A stretch of DNA of 27,755 nucleotides from Lactobacillus sp. (GTDB taxonomy: Bacteria > Bacillota > Bacilli > Lactobacillales > Lactobacillaceae). Of this stretch, positions 7,480 through 15,572 are shown one piece after another (the first letter of the stretch is position 1; every line of letters starts with the position of its first letter). Location: assembly GCF_014803895.1 (NCBI RefSeq), contig NZ_JAAVAU010000034.1, forward strand, positions 1 to 27,755, given 5' to 3'. Both the position numbers and the translations under genes were made by a program. Under the pieces are notes generated by a model. The model was not told the origin of the DNA. It worked only from the letters and a program-made list of their open reading frames with translations, and ran no database searches.

Positions 7480-9325
7480 CCCAACTAGCTCCTTCCTCAG
7501 ATATTGGTTCAAACGGTAAGGAAATATAGAAGGTTGACCCCTTACCCTCTGCACTATCAGCCCAGATTCGACCATGGTGTTCTTCTACAATTTCTTTAGA
7601 AATTGCTAACCCTAATCCAGTTCCTCCTTGCTTACGAGAACGGGCTTTATCAACACGGTAGAAGCGATCAAAAATTTTATTTAAATCTTTTCTTGGGATA
7701 CCTAATCCCTGATCGGAAATACTTAAAATGATGTGCTTATGTGATTGTAATAAGCGTACTGTAATCACTCCACCATCTGGTGAATACTTGATAGCATTAT
7801 TCATAATATTATCAATTACTTGCATCATCTTATCAGTATCTATTTCTACCCATAGATCCTGCTTCGTAAATTCTCGCTTAATAGAATACTTCTTTACCTT
7901 ATTTTTATTCTTTTCAGCATCATTTTTAATCATCATGTCAAAACGATTTAGAATATGATTAACAAAGTCAGTAATATTAACCCATTCAAGATCCATTTTA
8001 GCTACACCACGATCCATTCGTGATAAATTTAATAAATCATTGATCATTCGAATCATACGTTCTGTTTCATCCTGAACAACCCCTAAAAATTGAGGTGCAA
8101 TATTGGGATCCTGCCAAGCCCCATCATTTAAGGCTTCCACATAAGCTCGCATACTTGTGAGTGGCGTTCTCAATTCGTGTGACACATTAGAAACAAATTG
8201 TTGCTGCTCACGTTCATTTTTCTGTTGTTCAGTAATATCATGTAACACACACACAAGCCCAGATACAAAGCCAGTAATTCTTTGAATCAACGAAAAGTTA
8301 GCATGTAAAATCATCTCGTCATGCGTACCGACATTCACCGGTACAATTAATTCTTGTTGAGTACTCATTAAGTCTTGAATCGTTACATCTTCTAGACCTA
8401 ATAACTTCGTTATTGGACGGCCAATAACCTCATCTTCTTTTTTACCTAAAAAATCTAAGGCCGTTTCATTGATAATTGTAATATTACCGTGACGATCAGT
8501 AGCAATAACACCATCAGTCATGTGTGTTAATACATTATCTAATCGTCGCCTCTCACCATCAGAAATTTCTTGAGTACGTTCTATTCTTACTGATAACGTA
8601 TTAAATGCTTTAGCCAACTGCCCTAACTCATCATCAGCATAAATATTCACGTGTCCTGAGTAATCCCCATCCGAAATCCTAATCGCTTGCCCAGTCATTT
8701 CCTCAATTGGTCTCGTTATTGCCCGAGAAATAAATATCGAAACAACAGCTCCTAAAAGCGCAGCAATCAATGAAGCAGTTAAAAACATTATCGATATATT
8801 ACGAATATTGTTAAAAACACTCTGCATACTAGCACGAATAGAAATTGCACCAATGGTAGTATTAGTTCCATTTCCTAAAGTAAGTGGCGTTACCTGTACC
8901 ATGTAATTACCATTATCATTAACAACTTTAGAAACTTGGCGCCCACTAGAAATTACTTTTTTAATATCAGAACTTGTATCGCGTTGACCTACTCGAGCTT
9001 GATCATTAACATTTGAAACTGCTCGAATAACACCTTTATTATCAACAATTGTAATTTGATTAATTGCATCATTACTGTAATTAGCCACAATTTTATTTAA
9101 TTGTCGATTAGCACTTTGGGTGTTTGTTCGACTTAATTGCTCAGAAATTTGATTAGTAATAATATTTGGTATCTGAATAGATGTTTCAAAATTTCGAATC
9201 GAACTTTGTTCTAATTGCCTTGTAAAATAAGCACCAACAATTTCAATTGTTGCTAACAAAAGCAACATAAAGATCAATGCAATTTTAAAATTAATTGATG
9301 TAAAAATTCTCTTTATCTTTTTCAC
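7469..9325 (-). CDS. walK: Sensor histidine kinase WalK (YycG/VicK)
   Basis: Essential sensor kinase of cell-wall homeostasis; it phosphorylates WalR. With the start at GTG 9325 it has 618 residues: membrane helix 1 (about 14-34), an extracellular sensor domain, helix 2 (about 175-197), HAMP, a PAS domain (about 255-365, DGVIATDRHGNITIINETALDFLG), a HisKA domain with phospho-acceptor His383 (NVSHELRTP) and an HATPase domain with N box (NIMNNAIKYS) and glycine boxes (DQGLGI, GGTGLGLAI). An in-frame GTG at 9358 would extend it by 11 codons, but these sit in a perfect hairpin with no ribosome site, so I prefer 9325. Its own ribosome site (GGGTAAG) is weak, suggesting modest translation relative to walR. 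Confidence 0.93.
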   Translation of the reverse strand: MKKIKRIFTSINFKIALIFMLLLLATIEIVGAYFTRQLEQSSIRNFETSIQIPNIITNQISEQLSRTNTQSANRQLNKIVANYSNDAINQITIVDNKGVIRAVSNVNDQARVGQRDTSSDIKKVISSGRQVSKVVNDNGNYMVQVTPLTLGNGTNTTIGAISIRASMQSVFNNIRNISIMFLTASLIAALLGAVVSIFISRAITRPIEEMTGQAIRISDGDYSGHVNIYADDELGQLAKAFNTLSVRIERTQEISDGERRRLDNVLTHMTDGVIATDRHGNITIINETALDFLGKKEDEVIGRPITKLLGLEDVTIQDLMSTQQELIVPVNVGTHDEMILHANFSLIQRITGFVSGLVCVLHDITEQQKNEREQQQFVSNVSHELRTPLTSMRAYVEALNDGAWQDPNIAPQFLGVVQDETERMIRMINDLLNLSRMDRGVAKMDLEWVNITDFVNHILNRFDMMIKNDAEKNKNKVKKYSIKREFTKQDLWVEIDTDKMMQVIDNIMNNAIKYSPDGGVITVRLLQSHKHIILSISDQGLGIPRKDLNKIFDRFYRVDKARSRKQGGTGLGLAISKEIVEEHHGRIWADSAEGKGSTFYISLPFEPISEEGASWDEI

Positions 9326-9345
9326 ATTACTTACCCATACAAAAT

Positions 9346-9367
9346 AAGGCCACTTCACGGTGGCCTT
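9346..9367. promoter_or_regulatory. Hairpin between walR and walK, possible attenuator
   Basis: Perfect 8-bp stem AAGGCCAC (9346-9353) / GTGGCCTT (9360-9367) with a 6-nt loop lies between the walR stop and the likely walK start. On the mRNA it is followed by ATTTTGT, too short a U run for a strong terminator. It could stabilise walR mRNA or partly terminate transcription to favour regulator over kinase. Confidence 0.55.
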
Positions 9368-9371
9368 TCAT

Positions 9372-10079
9372 TTACTCATCAGATGGATCTTTGACGTAGT
9401 ATCCAACACCACGTCTCGTTACCAAAATAGTTGGTGAAGATGGATTATCTTCAATCTTTTCGCGTAAACGTCTCACTGTCACATCAACAGTTCTTACGTC
9501 ACCAAAATAATCATAACCCCAAACAGTTTGAAGCAAGTGCTCACGAGTCATCACTTGTCCCATATGCTGGGCCAAATAATGTAGCAATTCAAATTCACGG
9601 TGTGTTAATTCAATTTTTTCACCATTCTTTTCTACAATATAAGCCTCTGGCATAATAACTAAATTACCAATTGAGATATTTTTATTTTCTTCATCATCAT
9701 TAGCTTTTTGGCTAATATCACGACGACGTAAATTAGCTTTTACACGTGCTACCAATTCTCGATTAGAAAAAGGCTTAGTTACATAATCATCGGCACCCAT
9801 CTCAAGCCCTAAAACTTTATCGATTTCAGTGTCTTTAGCTGTCACCATAATAATTGGCATATCGTGAGTTTTTCGTACCTCACGTGCTACTTCCAAGCCA
9901 TCTTTTTTGGGTAGCATCAAATCTAAAATCATTAAATCTGGATTATATTCGTCTACTTTTTCAACAGCCTCTTCACCATCATAAGCTGTCTCAACATCAT
10001 ATCCTTCTTTAGTAAGGTTAAACTTAATGATATCCGAGATTGGTTTCTCATCATCTACCACTAAAATCTTTTTCGGCAT
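9372..10079 (-). CDS. walR: Response regulator WalR (YycF/VicR)
   Basis: Essential OmpR/PhoB-family regulator controlling peptidoglycan hydrolases and wall metabolism. The 235 residues comprise an N-terminal receiver domain (acidic pocket Asp9/Asp10, phospho-acceptor Asp53 in MILDLMLP, conserved Thr in VTAKD, Lys in VTKPF) and a C-terminal winged-helix domain ([16 protein letters not shown] ... [12 protein letters not shown] ... RRGVGYYV). The recognition-helix region matches the WalR type. The ATG follows a strong GAGGAGG ribosome site. It is the first gene of the operon and is preceded by a good promoter on the minus strand. Length and motifs are fully typical. Confidence 0.96.
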   Translation of the reverse strand: MPKKILVVDDEKPISDIIKFNLTKEGYDVETAYDGEEAVEKVDEYNPDLMILDLMLPKKDGLEVAREVRKTHDMPIIMVTAKDTEIDKVLGLEMGADDYVTKPFSNRELVARVKANLRRRDISQKANDDEENKNISIGNLVIMPEAYIVEKNGEKIELTHREFELLHYLAQHMGQVMTREHLLQTVWGYDYFGDVRTVDVTVRRLREKIEDNPSSPTILVTRRGVGYYVKDPSDE

Positions 10080-10107
10080 AGGGTTTCCTCCTCATAATAA
10101 TATCTTT

Positions 10108-10136
10108 ATTATACTGTTTTTCAGGCTTGTTTTAAA
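10108..10136 (-). promoter_or_regulatory. Promoter of the walR operon
   Basis: On the minus strand a perfect -10 TATAAT (10108-10113) is separated by 17 bp from a 4/6 -35 TTTAAA (10131-10136). Upstream is an A/T tract that could act as an UP element. The start point would give a leader of about 20-25 nt containing the GAGGAGG ribosome site. Confidence 0.65.
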
Positions 10137-10140
10137 TTAT

Positions 10141-10157
10141 TGCAAAAAAATTGTAAA
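10141..10157 (+). promoter_or_regulatory. WalR-box-like site between walR and tRNA-Lys
   Basis: TGCAAA-N5-TGTAAA agrees with the WalR consensus TGTWAH-N5-TGTWAH except for one base (C in place of the second T of the first half). It lies just upstream of the walR -35 box and overlaps the upstream part of the tRNA promoter. Binding is inferred from the consensus. Confidence 0.35.
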
Positions 10158-10181
10158 AAAACTCTTGCATTTTTTATACTT
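10152..10181 (+). promoter_or_regulatory. Probable promoter of tRNA-Lys
   Basis: TTGTAA and TATACT are 18 bp apart, ahead of the tRNA. A second choice, TTGCAT with CATAAT 17 bp downstream, lies about 20 bp closer to the gene. I cannot decide between them. Confidence 0.4.
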
Positions 10182-10214
10182 AGCTGGCATAATATTATTT
10201 GTTGGTTGTCCAAT

Positions 10215-10287
10215 GGGTGGTTAGCTCAGCTGGCAGAGCAACGGACTCTTAATCCGTGGGTCCAGGGTTCGATCCCCTGACCACCCA
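10215..10287 (+). tRNA. tRNA-Lys (anticodon CTT)
   Basis: A complete 73-nt cloverleaf: acceptor stem GGGTGGT / ACCACCC, D arm GCTC...GAGC, anticodon stem ACGGA / TCCGT with loop CTCTTAA (anticodon CTT at 10248-10250, reading AAG), T arm CAGGG TTCGATC CCCTG and discriminator A. The 3' CCA is not encoded, so it must be added after transcription. The gene stands alone between the divergent walR operon and the LCP gene, with its own terminator. Confidence 0.97.
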
Positions 10288-10294
10288 TAATTAT

Positions 10295-10322
10295 AAAGCA
10301 TCGCTTCTGCGGTGCTTTTTTT
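10295..10322 (+). terminator. Terminator of tRNA-Lys
   Basis: A 10-bp stem AAAGCATCGC / GCGGTGCTTT (one T-G wobble) with loop TTCT, followed by an unbroken T run, starting 7 nt after the tRNA. Confidence 0.9.
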
Positions 10323-10467
10323 GTGCTTTCATATACCTATTTTTAATACCTTATAAAGAATTTTTATATCAACGTAAAAAATTTTCAAAGTCTTTTATAT
10401 CTATCTAGAAATTATTACTCCTACTATTTAAGCTAGAGTGCGAATAAAAAATTTGGAGGAAATAATT

Positions 10468-11496
10468 TTGAAAAAGAAAACTTTATTTGGTGTCCTAGGA
10501 ATTTTGGTAGTTTTATTTATACTTGGCATCTCCGGATTTAGTTATATTCGTAGTACTACCAATAATATTTCTAGCAACCACTCTGCCCAAGATGAAAAAA
10601 GAATCGCAGAGGGTAAACCAATCTCAATCCTTTTACTAGGTACGGACGATGGAGCTCTTGGTCGTAAAGCAAGTACTACTGGCAATACTGATACTATGGA
10701 ATTAATGACAGTTAATCCACAAACCAAAAAAGTGACGATTACTGCTATTCCTCGTGATACTTTAGTAAAAGTTAGTACCAATGAAGGACCCGACTATGTA
10801 AAAATCAACGCTGCTTATGCCCTAGGTGGTGCAAAATTAGCTGAAAAACAAGTGAGCGAATTATTGGATGTTCCTGTCCAATATTATGCCTTAGTAAATA
10901 TGGGCATGCTGGAAAAAGTCGTTAATGCAGTTAATGGCGTTGAAGTAAATAATCCCTTTAAATTTACCTTTGAAGGTCATACCTACCCTAAAGGAAAGCA
11001 ATATTTAAATGGTACGCAAGCTTTAGGCTATGCTCGCATGCGCTACGACGATCCGGATAATGATTATGGTCGGCAAAAACGTGGTCAACAAATCTTAATG
11101 AATGCTTTTGAAAAATTCCAAAAAACAGGCAATTTAATTACTGCTACCAAACTTGTCAACGCAGTCAAAGGTAATATCAAAACTGACATTCCTTTAGATA
11201 ATTTTGCAGCTTTATACAATAATTATGTTAAAAATCTCACTACTATCCAAAACTATGGCCTTCGTGGTAAAAATGCCAAAATTAGCGGGCTAGATTTTCA
11301 AATTGCTACTAGCGAGCAAATTAACCAAGCTTCAAAAAATATTCGTGAAGCTCTAGGTCTAAAACCAGTTAATGTGGTTAATAATGAAACTAAATTAGTC
11401 AATATGCAAACCAGTTGGAACGGTACTACTAACATAGATTTCACTTTACCCAATACAGATGCTTACCAAACAGTCGAAAAAACGATCACTAAATAA
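10468..11496 (+). CDS. LytR-CpsA-Psr (LCP) family glycopolymer transferase
   Basis: Membrane enzyme that transfers lipid-linked glycopolymers (teichoic acid, capsule) to peptidoglycan. I start it at TTG 10468, which has GGAGG 8 bases upstream, giving MKKKTLFGVLGI as N-terminus and 342 residues; a GTG 10 codons upstream lacks a ribosome site. One membrane helix (about residues 5-26) is followed by the extracellular LCP domain, recognised by SILLLGTDD...TDTMELMTVNPQTKKVTITAIPRDT, then INAAYALGG and ALGYARMRYDDPDNDYGRQKRGQQ, which hold the conserved Asp and Arg residues that bind metal and pyrophosphate lipid. Monocistronic in appearance, with nox 83 bp downstream behind its own ribosome site. 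Confidence 0.93.
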   Translation: MKKKTLFGVLGILVVLFILGISGFSYIRSTTNNISSNHSAQDEKRIAEGKPISILLLGTDDGALGRKASTTGNTDTMELMTVNPQTKKVTITAIPRDTLVKVSTNEGPDYVKINAAYALGGAKLAEKQVSELLDVPVQYYALVNMGMLEKVVNAVNGVEVNNPFKFTFEGHTYPKGKQYLNGTQALGYARMRYDDPDNDYGRQKRGQQILMNAFEKFQKTGNLITATKLVNAVKGNIKTDIPLDNFAALYNNYVKNLTTIQNYGLRGKNAKISGLDFQIATSEQINQASKNIREALGLKPVNVVNNETKLVNMQTSWNGTTNIDFTLPNTDAYQTVEKTITK

Positions 11497-11578
11497 TTTT
11501 TAGGTTAATATTCATAGTTTTTTCAACCTAATTAGTTATACTGAAAGAGAATACAAAATTGTAATTAGGAGGTTTATT

Positions 11579-12919
11579 GTGAAAGTTATTATTATCGGTT
11601 GTACTCACGCAGGCACGATTACTGCAAATCAAATTTTAAGTACTCATCCAGATACCGAAGTTACTATCTATGAAAAGAACGACAACGTATCTTTCTTATC
11701 ATGTGGGATTGCAACTTACTTGGGTGGCGAAACTAAGAATATTGACGACATGTTTTACTCAAGCCCTGAACTTTTAAGTAAAATTGGCGCTAGTGTAAAA
11801 CTTGAACACGAAGTAACAAGTGTTGACTTAGCTAACAAATCCATTAAAGTTAAAGATTTAACCTCAGGTAAAGAAACTGAAGACCACTACGACAAGTTAG
11901 TTGTAACTACCGGTTCATGGCCTATCATACCTAATTTACCAGGTATCCATAGTAAGAATGTTTACTTGTGTAAAAACTATAATCACGCTAAAAAACTCTT
12001 TGAAGTTGCTAAAGATGCCAAAAATATCGTTGTTATCGGTGGGGGCTACATTGGTATAGAATTAGTTGAAGCTTACAGCAAAAATGGCAAGAACGTTACT
12101 TTAATCGATGCTCAAGATAGAATGCTCAGCAAATATTATGACAAACGCTATACCGATGAAGTAAGCAAAGATTTTGAAAAACATGGCGTAACAATGGCCT
12201 TTAACGAAATGGTAGCTAGTTTTGAAGAAAACGAAAACGGCATTACCATTAAAACTGATAAAAATACCTATAATGCTGATATCGCCATTTTATGTATTGG
12301 TTTCAGACCAAATACTGCTCTCTTCAAAGATCAACTTGAATTTAATAAAGATGGCTCAATCAAGACTAATGCCTATATGCAAACTTCTAATCCAGATGTT
12401 TATGGTGCAGGGGATGCAGTTGCAGTTCACTTTAACCCTACGAATAAAGAAGCCTATGTACCACTTGCAACTAATGCAATTAGACAAGGTACTTTAGTAG
12501 GAATTAATATTTTTGGTAATCATCAAGCTTATATGGGAACTCAATCAACTTCTGGTCTTAAACTTTATGACACTACACTCTCTTCAACAGGAATGACTTT
12601 AGATGCCGCATTAAAGGCTGGTTTTGATGCCGATAGTGTAACTTTTGAAGATAATTATCGTCCTGAATTTATGCCTAACGATACACCAATTTTAGGTACA
12701 GTAGTATGGAATAAGAGTAACAACGAGATCCTCGGTGCACAATTTATGAGCAAATACGACATTTCTATGTATGCCAATGCAGTGTCTGTAATGATCCAAA
12801 ATCATAATACCATTAACTTTATGGCGATGGTTGATATGCTCTTTCAGCCTAACTTTGACCGTCCTTTTAACTTCATTAACTTACTTGGTCAACAAGCTGT
12901 AGCACAAGCTACTAAATAA
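11579..12919 (+). CDS. nox: NADH oxidase (FAD-dependent, Nox-2/CoADR type)
   Basis: Cytoplasmic flavoenzyme that oxidises NADH with oxygen, most likely to water, regenerating NAD+ and removing oxygen. The 446 residues show an N-terminal FAD motif with GCTHAG (Gly7, His10, Gly12), the single redox cysteine Cys42 in SFLSCGI, a second dinucleotide fold for NADH (IVVIGGGYIGIELVEAY, about 150-167), the FAD-contacting VYGAGDAV and a C-terminal dimerisation domain. The Cys42/His10 pair is the hallmark of the water-forming Nox and CoA-disulfide reductase group; water formation is inferred. The start is GTG 11579, with AGGAGG 7 bases upstream. A strong terminator follows. Confidence 0.93.
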   Translation: MKVIIIGCTHAGTITANQILSTHPDTEVTIYEKNDNVSFLSCGIATYLGGETKNIDDMFYSSPELLSKIGASVKLEHEVTSVDLANKSIKVKDLTSGKETEDHYDKLVVTTGSWPIIPNLPGIHSKNVYLCKNYNHAKKLFEVAKDAKNIVVIGGGYIGIELVEAYSKNGKNVTLIDAQDRMLSKYYDKRYTDEVSKDFEKHGVTMAFNEMVASFEENENGITIKTDKNTYNADIAILCIGFRPNTALFKDQLEFNKDGSIKTNAYMQTSNPDVYGAGDAVAVHFNPTNKEAYVPLATNAIRQGTLVGINIFGNHQAYMGTQSTSGLKLYDTTLSSTGMTLDAALKAGFDADSVTFEDNYRPEFMPNDTPILGTVVWNKSNNEILGAQFMSKYDISMYANAVSVMIQNHNTINFMAMVDMLFQPNFDRPFNFINLLGQQAVAQATK

Positions 12920-12936
12920 CATTTCTATGATTACTC

Positions 12937-12966
12937 AAGCGTTGTTTTATTAACAACGCTTTTTTC
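12937..12966 (+). terminator. Terminator of NADH oxidase gene
   Basis: Perfect 10-bp stem AAGCGTTGTT (12937-12946) / AACAACGCTT (12952-12961), 5-nt loop, then a run of Ts. Confidence 0.93.
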
Positions 12967-12998
12967 TTTTTGTACTATGTTTAGCTTAAGAATTCCTT

Positions 12999-13004
12999 TA
13001 TAAT
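12999..13004 (+). promoter_or_regulatory. -10 box (TATAAT) directly ahead of acyltransferase start
   Basis: A perfect TATAAT lies only 9 bases before the ATG at 13014. No good -35 is seen at 16-18 bp. Transcription would begin about 13010-13012, which would leave practically no leader. Confidence 0.4.
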
Positions 13005-13013
13005 TATGATATT

Positions 13014-13766
13014 ATGCATAAACAAAAAATATATTATTACCACAAATTGACCGATGATTTGGTAGAAAGTGATAATCAAAATTTTTCACTGAATGATAAC
13101 TATCAAATTATTAATCAAAATTTCCCTAATAAAATTGTTCGCACATTAGCAGGTAGTTTTGCTTATCTTTTAAGTTATGGAATATTACACGTTAAAGTAG
13201 TTGGAAAAGAAAAATTAGTACCTTATAAACACAAGGGATATTTTGTTTTTGCTAACCATACCCAACCAATTAATGACGCTTTTATGCCATTAACGCTTTT
13301 AGGAATTCAAGATTATTATGCTCTCGCTAGCCAATCTAACTGGGGAATCCCTTTTATTGGAAAATATTTACTTCCATACGGTGGTCTGCCAGTTGGCAAA
13401 GACCTAAAACAAAACGTTAGTCTACTTAAAGCTATTAAATTGCTTATTAAGCAAAATAAACACATCGTCATCTACCCAGAAGCACACGTTTGGCCATACT
13501 ACACTAAAATTCGTCCTTTTCCCACAACAAGTATGAATTTTCCAGTTACTTTCAAGACTCCTTCTTTTACAATGACTACTACTTATCAAAAAAGAAAGCA
13601 TTCCACAAAGCCTAAAATTATTGTTTATATCGATGGTCCCTTTTTCACCGATGAAAAATTACCTAAAAAGCAACAACAAATGCAGTTACATGAAAAAATC
13701 TACCAACAACTAAAACAAAGAGCTGCTACCAGCAACTGCAGCTTGTATCACTATCAGAAAAAATAA
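13014..13766 (+). CDS. PlsC-like acyltransferase (lysophospholipid acyltransferase family)
   Basis: Probable membrane-associated enzyme that moves a fatty acyl chain to a hydroxyl of a lipid or sugar acceptor. Of 250 residues, the N-terminal 45 form a variable part with a tyrosine-rich start; then come the acyltransferase block I FANHTQPINDAF (His82, Asp88), block II around GIPFIGKYLLPYGGLPVGKD and block III VIYPEAHVWPYY (Pro155-Glu156). Block I has five residues between His and Asp, not the usual four (HX4D). No clear ribosome site precedes ATG 13014, but a perfect -10 box does. First gene of a four-gene operon (17 bp to the next gene) that also encodes two GT8 enzymes and a second acyltransferase. 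The acceptor is unknown. Confidence 0.82.
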   Translation: MHKQKIYYYHKLTDDLVESDNQNFSLNDNYQIINQNFPNKIVRTLAGSFAYLLSYGILHVKVVGKEKLVPYKHKGYFVFANHTQPINDAFMPLTLLGIQDYYALASQSNWGIPFIGKYLLPYGGLPVGKDLKQNVSLLKAIKLLIKQNKHIVIYPEAHVWPYYTKIRPFPTTSMNFPVTFKTPSFTMTTTYQKRKHSTKPKIIVYIDGPFFTDEKLPKKQQQMQLHEKIYQQLKQRAATSNCSLYHYQKK

Positions 13767-13782
13767 TGGGAAGTTATTTATC

Positions 13783-14613
13783 ATGAATATTTTATTTTGT
13801 GGCGATTCACACGCTGAAGATGGTGTCTTAATTACAACACTTTCACTCTTAAAACATGTTAAAGAGATACATATCTACGTTTTAACTATGGTTACAGCTA
13901 ACGATAATAAGCAGTTTTATCCTTTTAGCTCTCAAGCAATTAACCTCATTGAAAAAATCATTCAAAGAAAAAATCCTAAAAATACAATTAAACTTTTTGA
14001 TATCACTGACCTTTATGAAGCGCAAGCTCCTAAGGTTAATCAAAATACCCGCTTCACGCCTTATGCAATGCTGCGCCTTTTTGCAGATCAGATTCCAGAA
14101 ATACCTGACCGAATTCTTTACCTAGATGATGATATTATTATAAGGAAGAATATCGATTCTTTTTATAATCAAAATCTTCATGATACAGAATTAGTAGGAA
14201 TATTGGATTATTATGGCCGTTGGTTCTTCCACAATCGTTTAAGACCATTTGATTATATTAATTCTGGGGTCTTACTCTTAAATATGAAAGAGATAAAAAA
14301 GACAAACCTTTTTGCTCGTGTCCGTAAGCTAATGCAAACCAAAAAAATGTTTTTACCAGATCAAACAGCTATTAATAAATTAGCTAAAAAGAAGAAATAT
14401 GCTCCTCGTAAGTATAATGAGCAAAGAAAACTTCATTCTAATACTGTAATCCAGCACTTCACTACAAGCTTTAGATTTTTTCCAATTATTCATACCTTAA
14501 CTGTAAAACCTTGGCAAGTTGATAAAATTCATAGTATCTTAAAGATTCACGATTATGATGATATTTTAAATGAATACTTGAAGTTACAACCTTTATTAAA
14601 AAAGAAAGATTAA
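13783..14613 (+). CDS. Glycosyltransferase family 8
   Basis: Retaining, metal-dependent sugar transferase using a UDP-sugar in the cytoplasm. The 276 residues show the GT8 layout: N-terminal nucleotide fold (MNILFCGDSHAEDGVLITTLSLL), conserved YAMLRLFADQIPEIPDRILYLDDD with the metal-binding DxD at Asp115-Asp117, DYINSGVLLLNM, DQTAINKL and the C-terminal His237-x4-Lys242-Pro-Trp (HTLTVKPW), which is the metal and diphosphate ligand motif. The N-terminal membrane helix found in some GT8 enzymes is absent. Ribosome site GGGAAG. It precedes a second GT8 by 2 bases; the two are clearly different in sequence, so they probably add successive sugars. Confidence 0.88.
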   Translation: MNILFCGDSHAEDGVLITTLSLLKHVKEIHIYVLTMVTANDNKQFYPFSSQAINLIEKIIQRKNPKNTIKLFDITDLYEAQAPKVNQNTRFTPYAMLRLFADQIPEIPDRILYLDDDIIIRKNIDSFYNQNLHDTELVGILDYYGRWFFHNRLRPFDYINSGVLLLNMKEIKKTNLFARVRKLMQTKKMFLPDQTAINKLAKKKKYAPRKYNEQRKLHSNTVIQHFTTSFRFFPIIHTLTVKPWQVDKIHSILKIHDYDDILNEYLKLQPLLKKKD

Positions 14614-14615
14614 AT

Positions 14616-15572
14616 ATGCAAACTATTCCAGTATTTTATACCATTAGTGACAACTTCACTCAATATGCGGCAGTATCATTAAATTCTCTTGTTAAAAGAG
14701 TCAGTTCTAAAAATAATTATATTATTACCTTTTTGCATCAAGATTTAACTTCTGATAGCATGGCAAATTTAAAAACATTTGAAAAAGAAAATGTAAAAAT
14801 TGAATTCAAGCATATCGATGATAAATTAGTTAAACCTATAAAGAATACCGAAGGCAATTATCTTAGAGCTGACTTTTTTACAATGTCAATTTTTTACCGT
14901 TTATTTATCCCAGATTTATTCCCTCAATATGACAAGGGGATCTATCTTGATGCTGATACGGTTGTTAATGATGATATTGCTAACTTGTACAACATTGACC
15001 TAGAAGAAAATTATTTTGGTGCGTGTGCTGATTTATCAGTCCGCTTTATACCAATCATGCAAAAGTATATTAAAGAGTGTCAAGGTATTTTTCCACCAGA
15101 AAAATATATTAATTCCGGTGTTCTTTTGCTTGATATGAAAGCTTTTAGAGATAAAAAGTTTTCTGATAGATTCTACTATTTAATTAACAAATATAATGTC
15201 CCAACAATTGAACCAGATCAATCATATCTAAACGAGATATGTGAAGACAAAATTAAATATCTTGATCCCAGTTGGGATGCAATGCCTAATGAAAATATGG
15301 AACCCATTAAAAATCCACACTTAGTGCACTACAATCTTTTCTTCAAGCCTTGGCATTTTCCAGATGTTCAATATCAGGAATACTTCTGGAACAGTGCAAA
15401 AGAAACGATGTACTATCAACAATTAAAAGATGAACTTAATAATTTCACCGACAAAGATCGAGCTAATGCCCGTAAAGGACTAAAACATATGCTTGGTAAA
15501 ATTGATAGCATCAGAAACAGCCCTAACAGTTGGTTCCATATTAAAGAACAAGGAGAGCGGGTTAAACTATGA
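14616..15572 (+). CDS. Glycosyltransferase family 8, second copy
   Basis: Second retaining GT8 enzyme, 318 residues. It begins with IPVFYTISDNFTQYAAVSLNSL, typical of bacterial GT8 proteins, and carries FTMSIFYRLFIPDLFPQYDKGIYL with the DxD motif Asp112-Ala-Asp114, KYINSGVLLLDM, EPDQSYLNEI and the metal ligand motif His238 ... Lys244-Pro-Trp (HYNLFFKPWHF). A C-terminal extension of about 60 mostly polar residues follows. It starts 2 bases after the first GT8, without a clear ribosome site (probably re-initiation), and overlaps the next gene by 4 bases (ATGA). The donor and acceptor sugars cannot be predicted from sequence alone. Confidence 0.9.
   Translation: MQTIPVFYTISDNFTQYAAVSLNSLVKRVSSKNNYIITFLHQDLTSDSMANLKTFEKENVKIEFKHIDDKLVKPIKNTEGNYLRADFFTMSIFYRLFIPDLFPQYDKGIYLDADTVVNDDIANLYNIDLEENYFGACADLSVRFIPIMQKYIKECQGIFPPEKYINSGVLLLDMKAFRDKKFSDRFYYLINKYNVPTIEPDQSYLNEICEDKIKYLDPSWDAMPNENMEPIKNPHLVHYNLFFKPWHFPDVQYQEYFWNSAKETMYYQQLKDELNNFTDKDRANARKGLKHMLGKIDSIRNSPNSWFHIKEQGERVKL

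Noticed and set aside
7480..7575. Upstream extension of yycH by 32 codons
   Set aside because: It lies inside walK in another frame, while ATG 7479 has a good AAGGAG site and is followed directly by a basic segment and a membrane helix.
11500..11531. TTAGGTT / AACCTAA inverted repeat after the LCP gene as a terminator
   Set aside because: Only 7 A/T-rich base pairs with an 18-nt loop and no T run afterwards; too weak to call.
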